Origin: Clostridia bacterium
GTDB taxonomy: Bacteria; Bacillota; DULZ01
NCBI GenBank assembly: GCA_012520135.1
Contig: JAAYOX010000228.1
Span: forward strand, 1 to 6,731
Reading direction: 5' to 3'
Length of the DNA stretch: 6,731 nt
Positions 5,616 through 6,731 of this stretch are shown here, in pieces (the first letter of the stretch is position 1; every line of letters starts with the position of its first letter). Made by a program: the position numbers and the translations under genes. A model generated the notes under the pieces. The model was not told the DNA's origin. It was given only the letters and a program-made list of their open reading frames with translations, and ran no database searches.

Positions 5616-5749
5616 GATAGCATTAGGGAGCAAATTAATTGGGAAGGGTTAGTTTTTCTGTAAGAACTGTGAAACGTATCTTTGATATCATTATTTTGGC
5701 TATTAATAATTTTCTACACATCAAGAGGAGGGACAAAATGGCTCGCTAT
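5614..5749. repeat. Direct repeat copy 2: leader of the iron-sulfur/molybdo-enzyme operon
   Basis: Second copy of the 5361-5494 element, offset by 253 bases (255 at the start codon). It carries the upstream conserved block, promoter, ribosome binding site and first codons of the iron-sulfur subunit gene. Its 5' edge coincides with the T-tract of the preceding hairpin. In both copies a near-palindrome AGTT-N10-AACT (5398-5415; 5651-5668) sits just upstream of the -35 hexamer. Confidence 0.9.
5682..5710 (+). promoter_or_regulatory. Promoter of the iron-sulfur/molybdo-oxidoreductase operon
   Basis: TTGATA (5682-5687), exactly 17 bases, then AATAAT (5705-5710): 5/6 matches at both hexamers. The start point would be near 5717, giving a leader of about 20 bases with AGGAGG (5726-5731) six bases before ATG. 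The -35, spacing and upstream block are conserved in copy 1, which supports a real promoter with an upstream control site. Confidence 0.6.
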
Positions 5750-6553
5750 GGAATGGTAATTGATCTGACAAAATGTGCCGGCTGTTACGCTTGCCACTTG
5801 ATCTGTAAAGTGGAAAACGGAACCCGGCCGGGGATTGCCTGGAACCACATCCGTAAAGTAGAGTGGGGTAAATTTCCCGATGCTCACCAGGCTTTCATCC
5901 CTTCCCAATGTGTTCATTGTGAGGACCCTGCTTGTGTTAATGTCTGTCCGGTTGGAGCCAGTTTTAAGAGGGATGACGGTATTGTATTAACTGATTATGA
6001 CAAATGTATCGGCTGCCGGATGTGTGAATGGGAATGTCCATATGGAGCCCGTCAATTGAATGACAACGAGGATACTTATTATGAAGGTGCTATCGCTCCC
6101 TACGAGGAAGAAGGCTACAAGAAACACCAGCTTAACAAAGAAGAAAAGTGTACCTTCTGTTATCATCGTGTAGACCAAGGCAGACTTCCTGCATGTGTGG
6201 AAATGTGCCCGGGTGATGCCAGGATTTTCGGAGATTTAGACGACCCGAATAGTGAAATCAATCACTATATTAAAAAGCATAAGGCTGTAGCGGTGGAAGG
6301 AACCAACTTCTACTATGTTTTGCCGGAGACCATGAGCAAAGACTTTCTCCCGGTAGCTATTGAGGCACCGGTGGGTCATACCCGGATTCGCCGGTACTTG
6401 GAGAGCAAAGGGATGATGGTTACCTGGGATGACAAGACTCAGGAAGTAAAAGTAACCAATCAGGCCGGGGAACAATGGTCCATTAAACCCCAAGCTCTCG
6501 TTAAAGGTAGAAGCTTTGCCCGTCTTCAAGAACTGGACGAGTTACTTAAATAA
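5738..6553 (+). CDS. DMSO-reductase-family four-cluster iron-sulfur subunit with extra C-terminal domain
   Basis: 271-residue electron-transfer subunit of the DmsB/PhsB/TtrB/NrfC type that passes electrons to or from a molybdopterin catalytic subunit. All sixteen cluster cysteines are present: 13/16/19/23, 58/61/66/70, 90/93/96/100 and 138/141/153/157. The last two groups read CIGCRMCEWECP and CTFC...ACVEMCP. The family body ends near FYYVLPE (residue 197). Residues ~210-271 are an addition resembling a copper-amine-oxidase N-terminal-like (stalk) domain, with RRYLESKGMMVTWDDKTQEV and a closing KGRSFARLQEL. Start: ATG 5738, six bases after AGGAGG. The frame is open back to TTG 5639, but that region matches the duplicated leader and its differences change residues freely, so it is not coding. 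No signal peptide is seen; export would be with the Tat-bearing partner. The gene is first in the operon, 17 bases before the catalytic gene. Substrate cannot be assigned. Confidence 0.93.
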   Translation: MARYGMVIDLTKCAGCYACHLICKVENGTRPGIAWNHIRKVEWGKFPDAHQAFIPSQCVHCEDPACVNVCPVGASFKRDDGIVLTDYDKCIGCRMCEWECPYGARQLNDNEDTYYEGAIAPYEEEGYKKHQLNKEEKCTFCYHRVDQGRLPACVEMCPGDARIFGDLDDPNSEINHYIKKHKAVAVEGTNFYYVLPETMSKDFLPVAIEAPVGHTRIRRYLESKGMMVTWDDKTQEVKVTNQAGEQWSIKPQALVKGRSFARLQELDELLK

Positions 6554-6570
6554 ATTTGAGGAGGTATATC

Positions 6571-6731
6571 ATGACAGATAAAGTCAGCCGCTGGAGAATA
6601 CCCCGTCGTTCTTTTCTGAAAGGCGTTGTTATCAGTGGTACGGCCACTGCTTTGGCAACCCAATCCGGTTTCAAAACACCTAAAGCCAGAGCCCAAGAAG
6701 CTGCTCCTCAAGATCCCGGGGTAACATATGC
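6571..6731 (+). CDS. Probable molybdopterin oxidoreductase catalytic subunit, Tat signal (3' truncated)
   Basis: Only 53 complete codons are visible. ATG at 6571 follows GAGGAGG by six bases and the previous stop by 17. The N-terminus carries a twin-arginine signal: RRSFLKG at residues 12-18 (consensus S/T-RR-x-F-L-K), a moderately hydrophobic stretch VVISGTATALATQSG, and a likely cleavage after A-R-A (residues ~34-36) before QEAAPQDPG. Tat export of a folded cofactor-bearing enzyme, immediately downstream of a four-cluster iron-sulfur subunit, is the usual setting of a DMSO-reductase-family catalytic subunit that works outside the cytoplasmic membrane. The catalytic part is beyond the window, so this is inferred from context; another Tat-exported redox protein is possible. 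Confidence 0.75.
   Translation, partial: MTDKVSRWRIPRRSFLKGVVISGTATALATQSGFKTPKARAQEAAPQDPGVTY

Noticed and set aside
5639..5737. In-frame N-terminal extension of the iron-sulfur subunit from TTG 5639
   Set aside because: The stretch is part of the duplicated leader and contains the promoter. In copy 1 the same frame differs by residue-changing substitutions and a 2-base length change, so it is not protein coding; ATG 5738 has the ribosome binding site.
5361..5749. Direct repeats as a CRISPR array or mobile-element ends
   Set aside because: Only two copies, far longer than CRISPR repeats, no transposase or terminal inverted repeats; the copies coincide with promoter and ribosome-binding signals.

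Overview
The window looks like a chromosomal segment of an anaerobic, spore-former-type Firmicute (clostridial or Peptococcia/Moorella-like). This rests on four things seen here: a secA-prfB neighbourhood, strong GGAGG-type ribosome binding sites, GTG/TTG starts, and a redox gene set of bacteriohemerythrin, 2[4Fe-4S] ferredoxin and a molybdo-oxidoreductase. The genus cannot be named from this sequence. I see no tRNA, rRNA, CRISPR array or insertion sequence.

Left part (1-3911), housekeeping. The 3' two thirds of secA end at 1505. A perfect 13-bp hairpin then separates secA from a convergent minus-strand gene for a small two-zinc-finger protein (1545-1853). That gene has its own promoter and a ~105-nt leader that can hide its ribosome binding site. 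Divergent from it is prfB (RF2, 2057-3164), which needs the classic programmed +1 frameshift at CTT-TGA-C. A hairpin-plus-T-tract follows, and its 3' arm overlaps the ribosome binding site of a membrane-anchored DUF2993/LmeA-like gene (3210-3911).

Middle part (3919-4833), minus strand. A bacteriohemerythrin gene is followed without any gap by a CheX-like gene (TAG directly abutting ATG), ending at a hairpin with a U-tract. The pair suggests oxygen sensing or binding coupled to response-regulator dephosphorylation.

Right part (5040-6731), plus strand, electron transfer. A small ferredoxin with an unusually long linker ends at a 21-bp stem. About 450 bp of AT-rich DNA follows. It holds two ~93% identical copies of a promoter-bearing leader. 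Copy 1 drives a 20-codon ORF followed by a probable weak terminator. Copy 2 drives an operon of a four-cluster DmsB/PhsB-type iron-sulfur subunit and the Tat-signal start of a probable molybdopterin catalytic subunit, cut by the window edge. The iron-sulfur subunit carries an extra C-terminal region resembling a copper-amine-oxidase N-terminal-like (stalk) domain, which is not usual for this family.

The most unusual points are the duplicated leader with its tiny ORF, the C-terminal fusion on the iron-sulfur subunit, and the ribosome-binding-site-sequestering, possibly bistable leader of the zinc-finger gene.
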